Part shown: piece after piece, positions 29,264-39,134 of the stretch
How the letters are laid out: each line of letters begins with the position of its first letter
Position numbering within the stretch: the stretch's first letter is position 1
From: Thermoanaerobacterium thermosaccharolyticum DSM 571
GTDB lineage: Bacteria; Bacillota; Thermoanaerobacteria; Thermoanaerobacterales; Thermoanaerobacteraceae
NCBI RefSeq assembly: GCF_000145615.1
Contig: NC_014410.1
Coordinates: forward strand, 2,095,501-2,159,500
DNA: 64,000 nucleotides
Direction of reading: 5' to 3'
Translations under genes and position numbers: made by a program
Notes under the pieces: generated by a model
What the model saw: only the letters and a program-made list of their open reading frames with translations
Told to the model about the DNA's origin: nothing
The model's database searches: none

Positions 29264-30148
29264 ATGAAGACATTTATTGAGCAGCTTATAAATGGTTTAT
29301 CTTTAGGAAGTATATACGCACTTATCGCCCTTGGATATACTATGGTTTACGGCATAATGAAATTAATAAATTTCGCTCACGGTGATATATACATGGTAGG
29401 TGCCTTTACAGGATTCTTTGCATCCACTTACTTTCACCTTGGATTTATACCATCTCTCCTATTGGCAATGTTAGTAAGCCTTATACTAGGTGTGACAATA
29501 GAGCGAGTCGCATACAGGCCATTAAGGGATAAATCAAAAATCTCAATATTGATTACAGCCATAGGTGTCTCACTTTTGCTTGAAAACGGAGGCATAATCC
29601 TCTTATCACCGCAAGTCAGGACATATCCTCAGATCTTCAAGCAGCACATGTACTCATTTTTCAATGGAATAATCACAATATCCAATCAGCAAATTGTCAT
29701 ATTTGTCGTATCTATAATCATGATGGTTGGACTGCAGATAATAATCTACAAGACAAAGATTGGGAAAGCTATGAGAGCTGTGTCAACTGACGCAGATGCG
29801 GCAAAACTTATGGGGGTAAATGTAGATAGGACCGTTTCATTTACATTTGCAATAGGATCTGCCCTTGCTGCTGTTGCAGGTGTCTTAGTTGGCATATACT
29901 ACAACTCAATAGATCCCCTAATGGGCATCATGCCAGGCTTAAAAGCATTCATCGCAGCAGTCTTAGGCGGAATAGGAATAATCCCCGGTGCTATGGTAGG
30001 AGGCCTTTTGATGGGTGTCATAGAAGCACTTGTTTCCGGTTACGGCAGCTCATTATACAGGGACGGTGTTTCATTTGCAATACTCATAATCATACTACTG
30101 ATTAAACCAACAGGACTATTTGGCAAAAATGTAAGAGAGAAAGTGTAG
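29264..30148 (+). CDS. livH: branched-chain amino-acid permease LivH
   Basis: A 294-residue permease with about eight helices. The N-terminal LINGLSLGSIYALIALGYTMVYG and the EAA-like KTKIGKAMRAVSTDADAAKLMGV are family signatures. The ATG at 29264 follows GAGGTGAT; a GTG inside that site is less likely. It pairs with LivM. Confidence 0.94.
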   Translation: MKTFIEQLINGLSLGSIYALIALGYTMVYGIMKLINFAHGDIYMVGAFTGFFASTYFHLGFIPSLLLAMLVSLILGVTIERVAYRPLRDKSKISILITAIGVSLLLENGGIILLSPQVRTYPQIFKQHMYSFFNGIITISNQQIVIFVVSIIMMVGLQIIIYKTKIGKAMRAVSTDADAAKLMGVNVDRTVSFTFAIGSALAAVAGVLVGIYYNSIDPLMGIMPGLKAFIAAVLGGIGIIPGAMVGGLLMGVIEALVSGYGSSLYRDGVSFAILIIILLIKPTGLFGKNVREKV

Positions 30149-30157
30149 GTGGTACAG

Positions 30158-31114
30158 TTGAAGCAAATATTGAAAAACAGATTGCTGATTTTTATAGGAC
30201 TATTCGCCATTTACGGTATAATACAAATCTTGCTGTCAACAAGTATATTGAACGATTATTACGAAATAAACATAGTTCTTATGGGCATAAATATAATACT
30301 TGCTGTAAGCCTTAACCTTATCAATGGCTTTACAGGACAATTTTCACTTGGTCATGCAGGATTTATGTCAATCGGTGCATATACATCTGCCATCATAACT
30401 TACAAGCTAGGATTGCCGTTTCCTCTGGCTATATTAGTAGGTGGCATAGCAGCAGGTATAGCTGGAATATTGATAGGTATCCCATCATTGAGATTAAAAG
30501 GTGACTATCTTGCTATAACAACTCTTGGATTCGGAGAAATAATCAGGGTAATCTTTCTAAACACCGAATACGTCGGTGGAGCGAGCGGCCTTTCCGGTAT
30601 TCCAAAGTACACAAACTGGACATGGGTATTCTGGATGGCAGTCATAACTATTGTATTAATCAGAAACTTCATAAATTCCAGCTACGGCAGATGCTGTGTT
30701 GCAATTAGAGAAGACGAGACAGCAGCCGAATCAATGGGCATAAACACAACTTTCTATAAGACATTGGCATTTACAATAGGTGCATTCTTTGCAGGAATAG
30801 GCGGTGCACTTTACGCTCACAACTTTTACATCATACAGCCAGAAACATTCAACTTCATGAAGTCATTCGATATCTTGACAATGGTTGTATTAGGAGGACT
30901 TGGAAGCATAACAGGATCTATCCTATCAGCAATTTTCCTCACATTCGTATACGCACTCTTGCAGGATTATGCTGCCTTAAGAATGGTAATATACTCACTC
31001 CTCTTAATTGTTGTAATGTTATTCAGACCGGAAGGATTGATGGGTACAAAAGAATTTTCTCTCAAAAAATTATTTAAGAAAGGAGAGAAAAGCAATGAGT
31101 TTACTCTCAATTAA
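30158..31114 (+). CDS. livM: branched-chain amino-acid permease LivM
   Basis: About 318 residues with the LivM core: NLINGFTGQFSLGHAGFMSIGAY, LRLKGDYLAITTLGFGEIIR and IREDETAAESMGI. A TTG at 30158 is preferred as start because AGGTGG lies five bases before it. A GTG at 30149, directly after the livH stop, would add three residues. Its end overlaps livG by 20 bases. Confidence 0.92.
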   Translation: MKQILKNRLLIFIGLFAIYGIIQILLSTSILNDYYEINIVLMGINIILAVSLNLINGFTGQFSLGHAGFMSIGAYTSAIITYKLGLPFPLAILVGGIAAGIAGILIGIPSLRLKGDYLAITTLGFGEIIRVIFLNTEYVGGASGLSGIPKYTNWTWVFWMAVITIVLIRNFINSSYGRCCVAIREDETAAESMGINTTFYKTLAFTIGAFFAGIGGALYAHNFYIIQPETFNFMKSFDILTMVVLGGLGSITGSILSAIFLTFVYALLQDYAALRMVIYSLLLIVVMLFRPEGLMGTKEFSLKKLFKKGEKSNEFTLN

Positions 31115-31895
31115 AGATCTTTCTATAGATTTCGGCGGTATAAAGGCCTTGATAGATGTCAATATAGAACTGGAAAAAGGCTCTCTTACAGGTCTTATAG
31201 GACCTAATGGTGCAGGAAAATCAACAGTATTCAATATAATAACAGGAATATACAAACCAACATCAGGGAAAGTGATATTTGATGGAAAAAGCATATCTCA
31301 AAAGCCGTACAACAACACGAAGCTTGGCATAGCAAGGACTTTTCAAAACATACGATTATTTAAGAACTTAACTGTGCTTGACAATGTCAAAATAGCCCAG
31401 CACATTCATGTACAATACGGACTTTTTAGCTCCTTTCTGCAGTACAAAAAATACTTAGATGGAGAAAAATCGCAGAATATAGAGGCAATGAATTTACTTA
31501 AAATCTTCAATCTTGATAAACACGCCTACAATCTTGCTAAAAATCTGCCATACGGTGAGCAGAGAAGACTTGAAATAGCAAGAGCACTGGCAACAAAGCC
31601 AAAGCTTTTACTTCTCGATGAACCTGCAGCAGGAATGAATCCTCAAGAAACAAAAGAGCTTACAGACACAATCAGATTCATAAGAGACAAATTTGACATA
31701 ACAATACTCTTAATTGAGCACGATATGTCGCTGGTGATGGACCTATGTGAAGACATATACGTCATGAACTATGGGAAAATAATCGCACATGGCACACCAG
31801 ACGAAATCAAGAGAAACCCAGAAGTAATAGCAGCGTACCTTGGAGAAGAAGACATTGATGAAAAAGAAATTTTATCAATAGAAGGAGGTGCTTAA
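31095..31895 (+). CDS. livG: branched-chain amino-acid transport ATPase LivG
   Basis: A 266-residue ABC ATPase. It shows Walker A GPNGAGKST, ARTFQNIRLFKNLTVLDNV, signature-equivalent YGEQRRLEIARAL and Walker B LLLLDEPAAGMNP. The LivG-type insert and the C-terminal GTPDEIKRNPEVIAAYLGEE are present. It begins within the end of livM behind AAAGGAG. Confidence 0.95.
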   Translation: MSLLSIKDLSIDFGGIKALIDVNIELEKGSLTGLIGPNGAGKSTVFNIITGIYKPTSGKVIFDGKSISQKPYNNTKLGIARTFQNIRLFKNLTVLDNVKIAQHIHVQYGLFSSFLQYKKYLDGEKSQNIEAMNLLKIFNLDKHAYNLAKNLPYGEQRRLEIARALATKPKLLLLDEPAAGMNPQETKELTDTIRFIRDKFDITILLIEHDMSLVMDLCEDIYVMNYGKIIAHGTPDEIKRNPEVIAAYLGEEDIDEKEILSIEGGA

Positions 31896-31898
31896 AAT

Positions 31899-32600
31899 AT
31901 GTTAGAGATAAAAAATCTAAATGTATCATATGGTATGGTTAATGCTTTAAAAGGCATAAACCTAAAAGTCAATGATGGTGAGATCGTGACTATAATTGGT
32001 GCAAACGGCGCAGGTAAAAGCACTACTTTAATGACAATATCAGGCATATTGAAGCCAAAAAAAGGCTACATCAAATTCGACGATGTAGACATAACGAAAA
32101 AACCTGCCCAAAATATAGTGGATATGGGCATCTGCCAAGTGCCAGAAGGAAGAAGAATATTTGCCAACATGACTGTGATGGAAAACCTTGAGATGGGAGC
32201 ATATCTCAGGAAAGACAAAACTGTAAAAAGCGATATGGAAAAAGTTTTCCATCTATTCCCCCGCCTTCAGGAAAGACATAAGCAGATTGCCGGTACTTTA
32301 AGCGGAGGAGAGCAGCAAATGCTGGCCATAGGAAGAGCATTGATGGCAAAGCCAAAAATGCTTTTATTAGACGAACCATCGATGGGACTTGCGCCGATTG
32401 TAGTACAAGACATATTCAAGACAATAAAAAATATAAATGAAGACGGCACAACCATCCTTTTAGTAGAACAAAACGCTAAAATGGCACTATCTATTGCAGA
32501 TAGGGCATACGTCCTTGAAACAGGAAATATCTCTCTTGAAGGTGCTGCATCTGTCTTAAAAAACGATGAAAGGGTTAAAAAGTCATACTTAGGAGGATAA
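31899..32600 (+). CDS. livF: branched-chain amino-acid transport ATPase LivF
   Basis: A 233-residue ABC ATPase. It shows Walker A GANGAGKST, the LivF-typical QVPEGRRIFANMTVMENLEMGAY, signature LSGGEQQMLAIGRALM and Walker B LLLDEPSMGLAP. Three bases after livG; last gene of livJHMGF, with a terminator overlapping its stop. Confidence 0.95.
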   Translation: MLEIKNLNVSYGMVNALKGINLKVNDGEIVTIIGANGAGKSTTLMTISGILKPKKGYIKFDDVDITKKPAQNIVDMGICQVPEGRRIFANMTVMENLEMGAYLRKDKTVKSDMEKVFHLFPRLQERHKQIAGTLSGGEQQMLAIGRALMAKPKMLLLDEPSMGLAPIVVQDIFKTIKNINEDGTTILLVEQNAKMALSIADRAYVLETGNISLEGAASVLKNDERVKKSYLGG

Positions 32601-32632
32601 GGGTATGTATTTACCCTTAACCTCCTATTTTA
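32591..32632. terminator. bidirectional terminator after livF
   Basis: AGGAGG/CCTCCT plus inner TAAGGGTA/TACCCTTA arms form a long stem (32591-32626), followed by ATTTTAA. It also closes the convergent regulator gene. Confidence 0.85.
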
Positions 32633-33946
32633 ATGGTGTATTTCAGGAATTTTATCCACGGACCCGCTTATAATTTTATCAGCCTCACTCAAATGATTTT
32701 TACACTTGTCTACATTATCATCTTTTAAATACAATATGGATAACTTTATATGGACTTTTAGCAATTCTTTTATGCTGTTTATATTTTTGGCAATTTCTAA
32801 TATTTTGTTGTATGTGTTTATTGCTTTTTCTCTATCGTTTAATTGCTTATAGATATCAGCCAATCTATAATTTCCCATTATGATGTATTCTATGTCATTG
32901 TTTTTATTAGCTATCGAAATGCCTTCTTCCATGAGACTTATAGATTTTTTGATATTTCCCATTTTAAATAACACATTGGCTTTTTCAATAAGTGTATGGG
33001 ACAATAATTTTTCATCTTTGCTGCGCCTTATTTTCTCTGCTTTATCAAAATACTCTAAAGACTTTTCATAATCATTTATATCTGCGTAAATTTCGCCAAT
33101 ATTGCTGTAAATTAATCCTGCTAAAGAATTTTCATCAATAACATCGTTTAATAAATTTTTATATACGTCTATAGATTTTTCAAGAAGGCCCATCGCTCTA
33201 AAGCAATTGGCTTTTATAGAACTTGCATAAATATAGTTAATAAGTTCATCGGATTTATTACAATCTTTAAGAAATTTCTCAACATATTCTATTGCAACAT
33301 CATATTTGCCAATGTGTTTATAGCATAATGAAGTATTATAAATCGCTTTATTTCTTATACTTTTATCGTTTGTTTCATCAGCAAAACTCATGGCTTTATC
33401 AAAGTAAAATATTGACTCTGCATAATCAGTTATATTCATCTTGCAAACGCCCAACATGTTATAAACGTATGGTATTTGTTCCTTGAATCCATACATCATC
33501 AATAGTTCAAGAGCCTTGTTGTAGTTTAGTATTGCATCTATATATTTATTTGCATTATACATTATGTCGCCAATTTTAATGTCAATTAGTGCGTTTACTC
33601 GATTTCTTCCGTATTTTTCTGCAATTTCAAGTAATTCATTTACTTTGCTTAAATCATCTTCATTGTTAATCTCTTTTAATTTTTGGATACAATAGTATTC
33701 GGCTTCTTCAGCAGGTGTCATTAAAAGGTATTTACCATCTATGTTTAGATTTATGCCAATTTCTTTGGCTCTTTTATTAAGTTTCTTTGCAATGGCAGAA
33801 GCTGTTTCTTTGCTCATAGTGCTTCTACCGCTTTCAATCATGCTTATAAAACCTCTTGTAATATTTTTATCCTGTAGTTCTCTTTGTTTCATCTTAAGCA
33901 TTTTTCTGATTTTCTTTAGTCTTTCACCTTGAGTTAAAAATTCCAT
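32630..33946 (-). CDS. XRE-family regulator with TPR domain
   Basis: A 438-residue protein. An N-terminal helix-turn-helix (about 5-60: GERLKKIRKMLKMKQRELQ, GFISMIESGRSTMSKETASAIAKKL) is followed by about eight tetratricopeptide-like helical pairs, for example YNMLGVCKMNITDYAESIFY and SNIGEIYADINDYEKSLEYF. This layout is that of RNPP-type regulators (PlcR, Rgg, ComR, NprR), whose TPR groove binds a short peptide. It lies just beyond the RiPP exporter gene on the same strand. A peptide-sensing role in that cluster is inference; no box next to its own gene was identified. Confidence 0.85.
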   Translation of the reverse strand: MEFLTQGERLKKIRKMLKMKQRELQDKNITRGFISMIESGRSTMSKETASAIAKKLNKRAKEIGINLNIDGKYLLMTPAEEAEYYCIQKLKEINNEDDLSKVNELLEIAEKYGRNRVNALIDIKIGDIMYNANKYIDAILNYNKALELLMMYGFKEQIPYVYNMLGVCKMNITDYAESIFYFDKAMSFADETNDKSIRNKAIYNTSLCYKHIGKYDVAIEYVEKFLKDCNKSDELINYIYASSIKANCFRAMGLLEKSIDVYKNLLNDVIDENSLAGLIYSNIGEIYADINDYEKSLEYFDKAEKIRRSKDEKLLSHTLIEKANVLFKMGNIKKSISLMEEGISIANKNNDIEYIIMGNYRLADIYKQLNDREKAINTYNKILEIAKNINSIKELLKVHIKLSILYLKDDNVDKCKNHLSEADKIISGSVDKIPEIHH

Positions 33947-34049
33947 ATAAATTTCCCACTTTCCTTCTTTATATACTGTCTTAAGTCTTAAATTAATATC
34001 TATTATACAATAAATGACTTCTAAAGACTATTATTTACCCTTTAACAAA

Positions 34050-35699
34050 TCAAATATATTTTAATAATTCATACTCAATCTCTAATTCAAAGTCAACATC
34101 AATATATGGTACGTCTTCATGGGATATCAATATGATTATCTTATTTGCTCTTACCTCTTCTATGTATTTGCATAAATTCCTTTTTGACTCTTCATCTAAA
34201 AATGTCATTGCTTCATCAAGTATTATTATTTGAGGATCATGTATTAATCCTCTTAATATAGTTATTTTTCTCCTTTGACCACCCGATAAGTTTTCTCCAT
34301 TATTTGCAAGCATGAGATTTAGATTTACTTTTTCACCATCAATAATATCATTAAATCCTAATTTATTTGCCAATGAAATTATTTCATTATCGTCTATGTC
34401 TCTTCCCAATTTAATATTGTTCTTAATTGTATCATTAAAAAGATATGTATCCTGAGGTATTATACCAATCAATTTTTTCATTGATGTATTTTTAATGTTA
34501 TCAATATTTAAATCATCATATAAAACCATTCCATCCTTTGGTTTCAAAAGTCCGCATATTATATCAATTAATGTGGTCTTTCCCCTTCCGTTAGCACCAG
34601 TTATTCTTATTTCCTGTCCTTTATGAAATTCACATGATAAATTACTTATTATGTCGTTTTTCTCGTTGTACCCAAAGGTTATATTTTTTATTTTTATCTT
34701 ATTTACATTTCTTTTCTCCATACGTGAAATATCATCTATTTCGGTATTTATATCAGCAATCTCCCTATATCTTCTAAAAGCTGCTAAAGATTTCTGTAAA
34801 TCTATGTTTATATTTGCCAATGATTGTATCGGCTGAAAAAGTTGGTTTAAATACGATGATAAGGCTACAATACTGCCTATTGTTAATTTCCCTTGTATTA
34901 CTAGCATACCGCCATATAATAGCAATACCATCGATGGTATAAAAAATAAAAATGAAAGAATCGAGTTGCTTATGCTTTGTATATAAAGATTTTCATACGT
35001 TTTATCTATATATTGATGCATCACAACTGAAAATCTTCTTTTGGAATACTTATATGTTTTTGTATATTTCAATAATTTTATGTTAGAAATATTTTCTTGT
35101 AAGACATTATTAATTTTAGCATATATGTGCATGAAGTCCATATTGATTTTCCTAAATATAGGGTTATAATATCTAAACAATATAAAAATAAACGGCGTTA
35201 CTATCATTGAAATCAATGTTATTTGTTTATTTAAAATATACATAATGGAAAATGTTACTATCAATGTAACAACCTGAGTGATAATATTTATAAACGTTGC
35301 TGAAAATAAGTTTACTACGTTTGGCAGTTCATTTAATATTCTAGACATTATCTCACCTGTCTGTTTTTCGTTAAAAAATGTGATTCTTTGATTTATCACT
35401 GTTTCATACAATTTCATCCTTAAATTATACAACAACTTCTGCCCAATAAATGTAAAAATATAATTTTGGATTATTCCTAATAATGTTACTAAAATAAATA
35501 TTGTAAAAAATATTAGATTAAATATAATCAAATTATGTACATTCTTTTGTGCTATAGAATTATCAATGATTAATTTTATTACAAATGGTTTAGCCAGAGA
35601 TAAAACAGTCGATATTATGATCACTAAAAATCCAATAATCTCTTTAGCTATAAATGGCTTTATGATTTTAAATATGTACTTAAAATCACCTTTTTTCAT
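34050..35699 (-). CDS. ABC exporter (fused membrane and ATPase domains)
   Basis: About 549 residues. The N-terminal six-helix exporter domain (about 1-310) is followed by an ATPase domain with Walker A GANGRGKTT, signature LSGGQRRK, Walker B IIILDEAMTF and switch ISHEDV. No N-terminal C39 peptidase domain is present, so leader cleavage must be done by another protein; the CPBP proteases encoded beside it are candidates. It is probably the export pump for the Cys-rich peptide encoded at 40188-40352. The ATG at 35699 has AAAGGAAAG upstream at a wide spacing, so the start is tentative. Confidence 0.85.
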   Translation of the reverse strand: MKKGDFKYIFKIIKPFIAKEIIGFLVIIISTVLSLAKPFVIKLIIDNSIAQKNVHNLIIFNLIFFTIFILVTLLGIIQNYIFTFIGQKLLYNLRMKLYETVINQRITFFNEKQTGEIMSRILNELPNVVNLFSATFINIITQVVTLIVTFSIMYILNKQITLISMIVTPFIFILFRYYNPIFRKINMDFMHIYAKINNVLQENISNIKLLKYTKTYKYSKRRFSVVMHQYIDKTYENLYIQSISNSILSFLFFIPSMVLLLYGGMLVIQGKLTIGSIVALSSYLNQLFQPIQSLANINIDLQKSLAAFRRYREIADINTEIDDISRMEKRNVNKIKIKNITFGYNEKNDIISNLSCEFHKGQEIRITGANGRGKTTLIDIICGLLKPKDGMVLYDDLNIDNIKNTSMKKLIGIIPQDTYLFNDTIKNNIKLGRDIDDNEIISLANKLGFNDIIDGEKVNLNLMLANNGENLSGGQRRKITILRGLIHDPQIIILDEAMTFLDEESKRNLCKYIEEVRANKIIILISHEDVPYIDVDFELEIEYELLKYI

Positions 35700-35777
35700 A
35701 ATAACGTGTCTTTCCTTTCTCGCAATATAAATAAACTTTTTAAAACTCAAAAAGCAATTACTTTAAATTGAAATTTT

Positions 35778-36403
35778 TTATTCATAGATTTTTTTATTGT
35801 AAAAATACTTGCAAATATTGTATATTTCAATTATTATAACAGAAATCACCATCATATTGTCTATAAAATATGCATAAATAGGCAATCTGTTATAAGTATA
35901 AATTCTTATAATCCTAGCATCTCCTATGAAATGCATGGCAGATGCGATATATATATTCCCCGTACGTAAATATAAATAACTTGCAAAAATACCTGAAATA
36001 AATACATTTAAAAAGTATGTTATATTCATATTTCCATGATGTACTAAATACGTTATGGGAAAATGTGATATCGAAAATATTGCATTTGTCAGAAGTATAG
36101 CAATTATTACTTTTAAAGCTTTATTCTTCAAAACAATTGTTTCCAAAACTTTATAATAAAGCACTATCCTAAATAAATATTCCTCTTCTAATGCTACAAG
36201 AACAAAATAAAAATTTTGAAATAATATCGTCACGAAGTTTCCAGTATTCCATACAAAATAATGTCCAATATGAAATGCATTTGATAATACTATTATAAGA
36301 ATCATAAGCAACGTTGTATAGACAACCAATTCGAAAAAAGATTTTAAGGAAAACTTTATATATTTTATATAGTTAAATTTATTTGTGAATGTCAATAGAA
36401 ATT
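35778..36403 (-). pseudogene. CPBP-family membrane protease, 5' end lost at IS21
   Basis: About 208 residues remain of a CAAX/CPBP intramembrane protease. Motif 1 EEYLFRIVLY, motif 2 ISHFP and a final HFIGD are present, so the catalytic part is complete. The N-terminal helices seen in the intact paralogue (39135-39962) are missing, replaced by the IS end. A start inside the IS terminus would give a slightly longer product. The piece is similar to, but not a direct continuation of, the fragment on the other side of the IS. Confidence 0.75.
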
Positions 36404-36574
36404 TGAGCCACATGCTAATGAATTTTGAACCACTTTTGCTATTGAAAAGTGATCCATGTGCTAATGAATTTTTGAGCCATTACTAAAGGACTTTTCCCAT
36501 GGTTGATACGTGTTCTTTTAAAAATAATTACTAAAATCGGTATTTGCAAAGTGACCATCTGAGCGGATAATAAT

Positions 36575-37321
36575 CTACTCTATTTGCGAATTATCACGCC
36601 TGAAAGATTCTCCATTCATATTTAATACATGTGAACGGAAGGTTAGACGATCTACTAATGCTGCAACCATAGTAGTATTCTCAAACATTTCTGTCCATCT
36701 TGAAAATTCAAGGTTCGTAGATACTATTACACTTCCTTTTTCACTACGATCCGAAATTATCCTGAATAATAAATCAGCTTGGTTCCTATTAAAACATAGA
36801 TATGATAGTTCATCTAGAATTAACAGGTCCACTTTTTCTAGCTGTTTTTCAAGTTTTAGAAGCTTTTTGTACTCTTGTGCTTCTGTAAGTTCTGTTACAA
36901 GATTTGCAACGGTATAGAATTTTACGTTATGCCCCTCTTTACAAGCCTTTAGCCCTAAGCCTATTGAAATATGAGTTTTGCCTGTGCCAGTGTTTCCTAT
37001 CATAATGACATTTTGACGCTTGGATATAAATTCACATGTGGCAAGTTCCCATATAAAGGCTTGTTCGACGTATTTGAGTCTGGTATAATCAAATTCGTCA
37101 AGGGTTTTCAGGTAAGGAAATCCCGCTTTGTGTATGCGACGCTTTTGCTGATTTTCTTGCCTGGAAGCTACTTCTTTTTTCATTAATTCTATGAGAAATT
37201 CCTCATATCCCATATTGCTATCCATGCGTTTAATAATACTTGTGTATTGTGCAAAAGTAGGCAGTTTCAGCTGTTTGGCATAAAGTTTTATTGTTTCTTT
37301 AGCTACATTTATTTCACTCAT
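36575..37321 (-). CDS. istB: IS21 helper ATPase IstB
   Basis: A 248-residue AAA+ ATPase of the DnaC/IstB family. It shows Walker A GNTGTGKTHI, Walker B DLLILDELSY and sensor VIVSTNLEFSRW. IstB assists IstA in target capture. It follows istA by 36 bases. Length is normal and the frame is intact. Confidence 0.95.
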   Translation of the reverse strand: MSEINVAKETIKLYAKQLKLPTFAQYTSIIKRMDSNMGYEEFLIELMKKEVASRQENQQKRRIHKAGFPYLKTLDEFDYTRLKYVEQAFIWELATCEFISKRQNVIMIGNTGTGKTHISIGLGLKACKEGHNVKFYTVANLVTELTEAQEYKKLLKLEKQLEKVDLLILDELSYLCFNRNQADLLFRIISDRSEKGSVIVSTNLEFSRWTEMFENTTMVAALVDRLTFRSHVLNMNGESFRRDNSQIE

Positions 37322-37357
37322 TGTGCCACCCCGTATTGTCTATCGTATATACTTAAA

Positions 37358-38797
37358 TCAACTTCTTCTACATTTACTGTGTCTATAATTTTTGTGTACT
37401 TTTTCTGGTATGCTGTGCTTTATTAGATAACTGCGGATTAAATCAACAGTAGGTGTAACACCTGCTGGAATTTGCTTTTTTATCTCTAGAAGCTTGTCTG
37501 AACCGTAGTCTACACAAAGTCTCAGAACTTTTACCATGTCTTTTGCTCCACCCGGAAGTGTTTGTCCCCACTCTAATAATTCTTGTTTTACATGGTCCTT
37601 TACGGGCTTCGCATTGAATACAGCTCTGGGTTTTCGTTCTAATAGATCTATGTAATGTTCTAGTTTGTAAGTTGTTTTGTTGGAACCATAGCTTCTGTTA
37701 TGTTTAGCAATTTCCTGTCCACGATAAAAGATGGTTAATATATTCCCATATGCTTTGATACTGACATTTTTGCCTACATATTTTACTGGTACTGAATAAT
37801 TGTTTCTATCAAAGCGCACTGTTGAATACTCGTCTACACTGACTGATATGCTTTTGCTCGAATCAAATACATATTTAGGAAGTGAGTATAATAATGATTT
37901 GTCTATTTCATACATTTGGCCGACTGTCTGTTCATGGCCGCGTATCTGATGGGAACGGTATTTCAAACAGTTTGTCATAAGAATCTGATTTAATTCATCA
38001 ATATCCTTTACTCTTGGGACAGGAACTAAAATGTTGCGTCTTACCCAGCCTACCAGATTTTCTACCAATCCCTTTTCATTTCCTTTGCTTGGATTGCAGA
38101 ATTCCATTTTAAATGCATAATGTGCACTCAATGCTTGATAACGGGCTTGAGGCTTGGCATGAGTTCCAAAACCTTCCTTTACTGCAACTCTCGCATTGTC
38201 AAAGATTAGTTTGTGTGGCACACCACCAAAATGTTCAAATGCTTTTACATTGCCTTCTAAAAATGATTCTTCATTTTGGCGATAAAATGCCATTACAAAA
38301 ATATCACAACTATAGCAGAGTCGCATACAGAAAAGATTTATAGAAACTTTTTTGTTGTCAAGGTACACAGTAGCTTCACCCCAATCTACTTGTGCTGCTT
38401 CTCCAGGGTCGAATTGAAGTGGGATGAATGCTTTTGGCATCTCATCTTTAAGTTGTTGTACAGCCAATCTTACTGTGGATTCTCCACCTTTAAACCCTTT
38501 TTCTTCTACTAGACGATGATATATTCTTCTGGCTGTATGTCGTTGTTTTTTTATTCCTTCTGCTTCATCTTCTTTAATGCACTGTCTGATAAAGTCCATA
38601 ACATCAGGAGTTAAGACATCAGGCTCACGGGAATATTCTTTTCTCTCCCAAGGAACATTGTCACCTTTGCAGTATTTTCTTACAGTATTCCTTGAAATTT
38701 TTAATTCCCTTGCTATAGCCCTTTGAGACATTTGATGTACTGTATACATTTCTCTAATCTTTTGGTATAAATTCACGTCGATAATCACACCTTCCAA
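37358..38797 (-). CDS. istA: IS21 transposase IstA
   Basis: A 479-residue DDE transposase. An N-terminal helix-turn-helix (MSQRAIARELKISRNTVRKY) is present. The catalytic acidic residues are in VDWGEATVYLD, IFDNARVAV and SKGNEKGLVENLVGW. The frame is intact, so the element may be active or recently so. Confidence 0.95.
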   Translation of the reverse strand: MEGVIIDVNLYQKIREMYTVHQMSQRAIARELKISRNTVRKYCKGDNVPWERKEYSREPDVLTPDVMDFIRQCIKEDEAEGIKKQRHTARRIYHRLVEEKGFKGGESTVRLAVQQLKDEMPKAFIPLQFDPGEAAQVDWGEATVYLDNKKVSINLFCMRLCYSCDIFVMAFYRQNEESFLEGNVKAFEHFGGVPHKLIFDNARVAVKEGFGTHAKPQARYQALSAHYAFKMEFCNPSKGNEKGLVENLVGWVRRNILVPVPRVKDIDELNQILMTNCLKYRSHQIRGHEQTVGQMYEIDKSLLYSLPKYVFDSSKSISVSVDEYSTVRFDRNNYSVPVKYVGKNVSIKAYGNILTIFYRGQEIAKHNRSYGSNKTTYKLEHYIDLLERKPRAVFNAKPVKDHVKQELLEWGQTLPGGAKDMVKVLRLCVDYGSDKLLEIKKQIPAGVTPTVDLIRSYLIKHSIPEKVHKNYRHSKCRRS

Positions 38798-38891
38798 CCT
38801 CCTGTAAAATTTATCTTGTATAATAAATTTTACAGGTTTTTTATGAAAAGTGGATCACTTTTTCGTTAGCACAGAGCCACTTTTTGGCTCA

Positions 38892-39099
38892 CTTTTATAT
38901 TAGCATATACAAATTTATTTAACAAATATAATGCAATAACTAGCATCAAAAGCTGTATTCCATAATTCGTCATTGTTGTTAAATATAAGTTATTATATTT
39001 TAAGATGAAAATTTTCATTATGTATATAATTGAAAATACTATTGCGATAAAAGCACAAACTGTTAAAATTATTTTTGTTAATTCTTTTCCTTTTATCAT
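38892..39099 (-). pseudogene. N-terminal fragment of a CPBP-type protein cut by IS21
   Basis: Sixty-nine chromosomal codons (MIKGKELTKIILTVCAFIAI to NKFVYANIK) encode two hydrophobic segments that align with the N-terminal part of the intact CPBP protein, whose matching stretch is ALFLLKKFNYTKYIK. The frame then runs nine codons into the IS and stops at 38866. The catalytic half is absent. GGAGG before the ATG shows it was a real gene. Confidence 0.65.
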
Positions 39100-39134
39100 A
39101 TCAAATCCTCCATATCTTCATAAAAATAATATGG

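Larger units (their letters stand above)
36404..38891 (-). mobile_element. IS21-family insertion sequence
   Basis: A 2,488-bp element bounded by TGAGCCA at 36404 and its inverted copy TGGCTCA ending at 38891. Multiple internal repeats of GTGATCCA and GTGCTAATGAA lie near the ends, as usual for IS21 transposase-binding sites. It carries istA then istB on the minus strand, both intact. No flanking direct repeat of 4-8 bases is seen. Confidence 0.9.

Noticed and set aside
36404-38891. Target-site duplication around IS21
   Set aside because: The bases just outside the TGAGCCA ends (GAAATT on the left, CTTTTATA on the right) do not match as a direct repeat.
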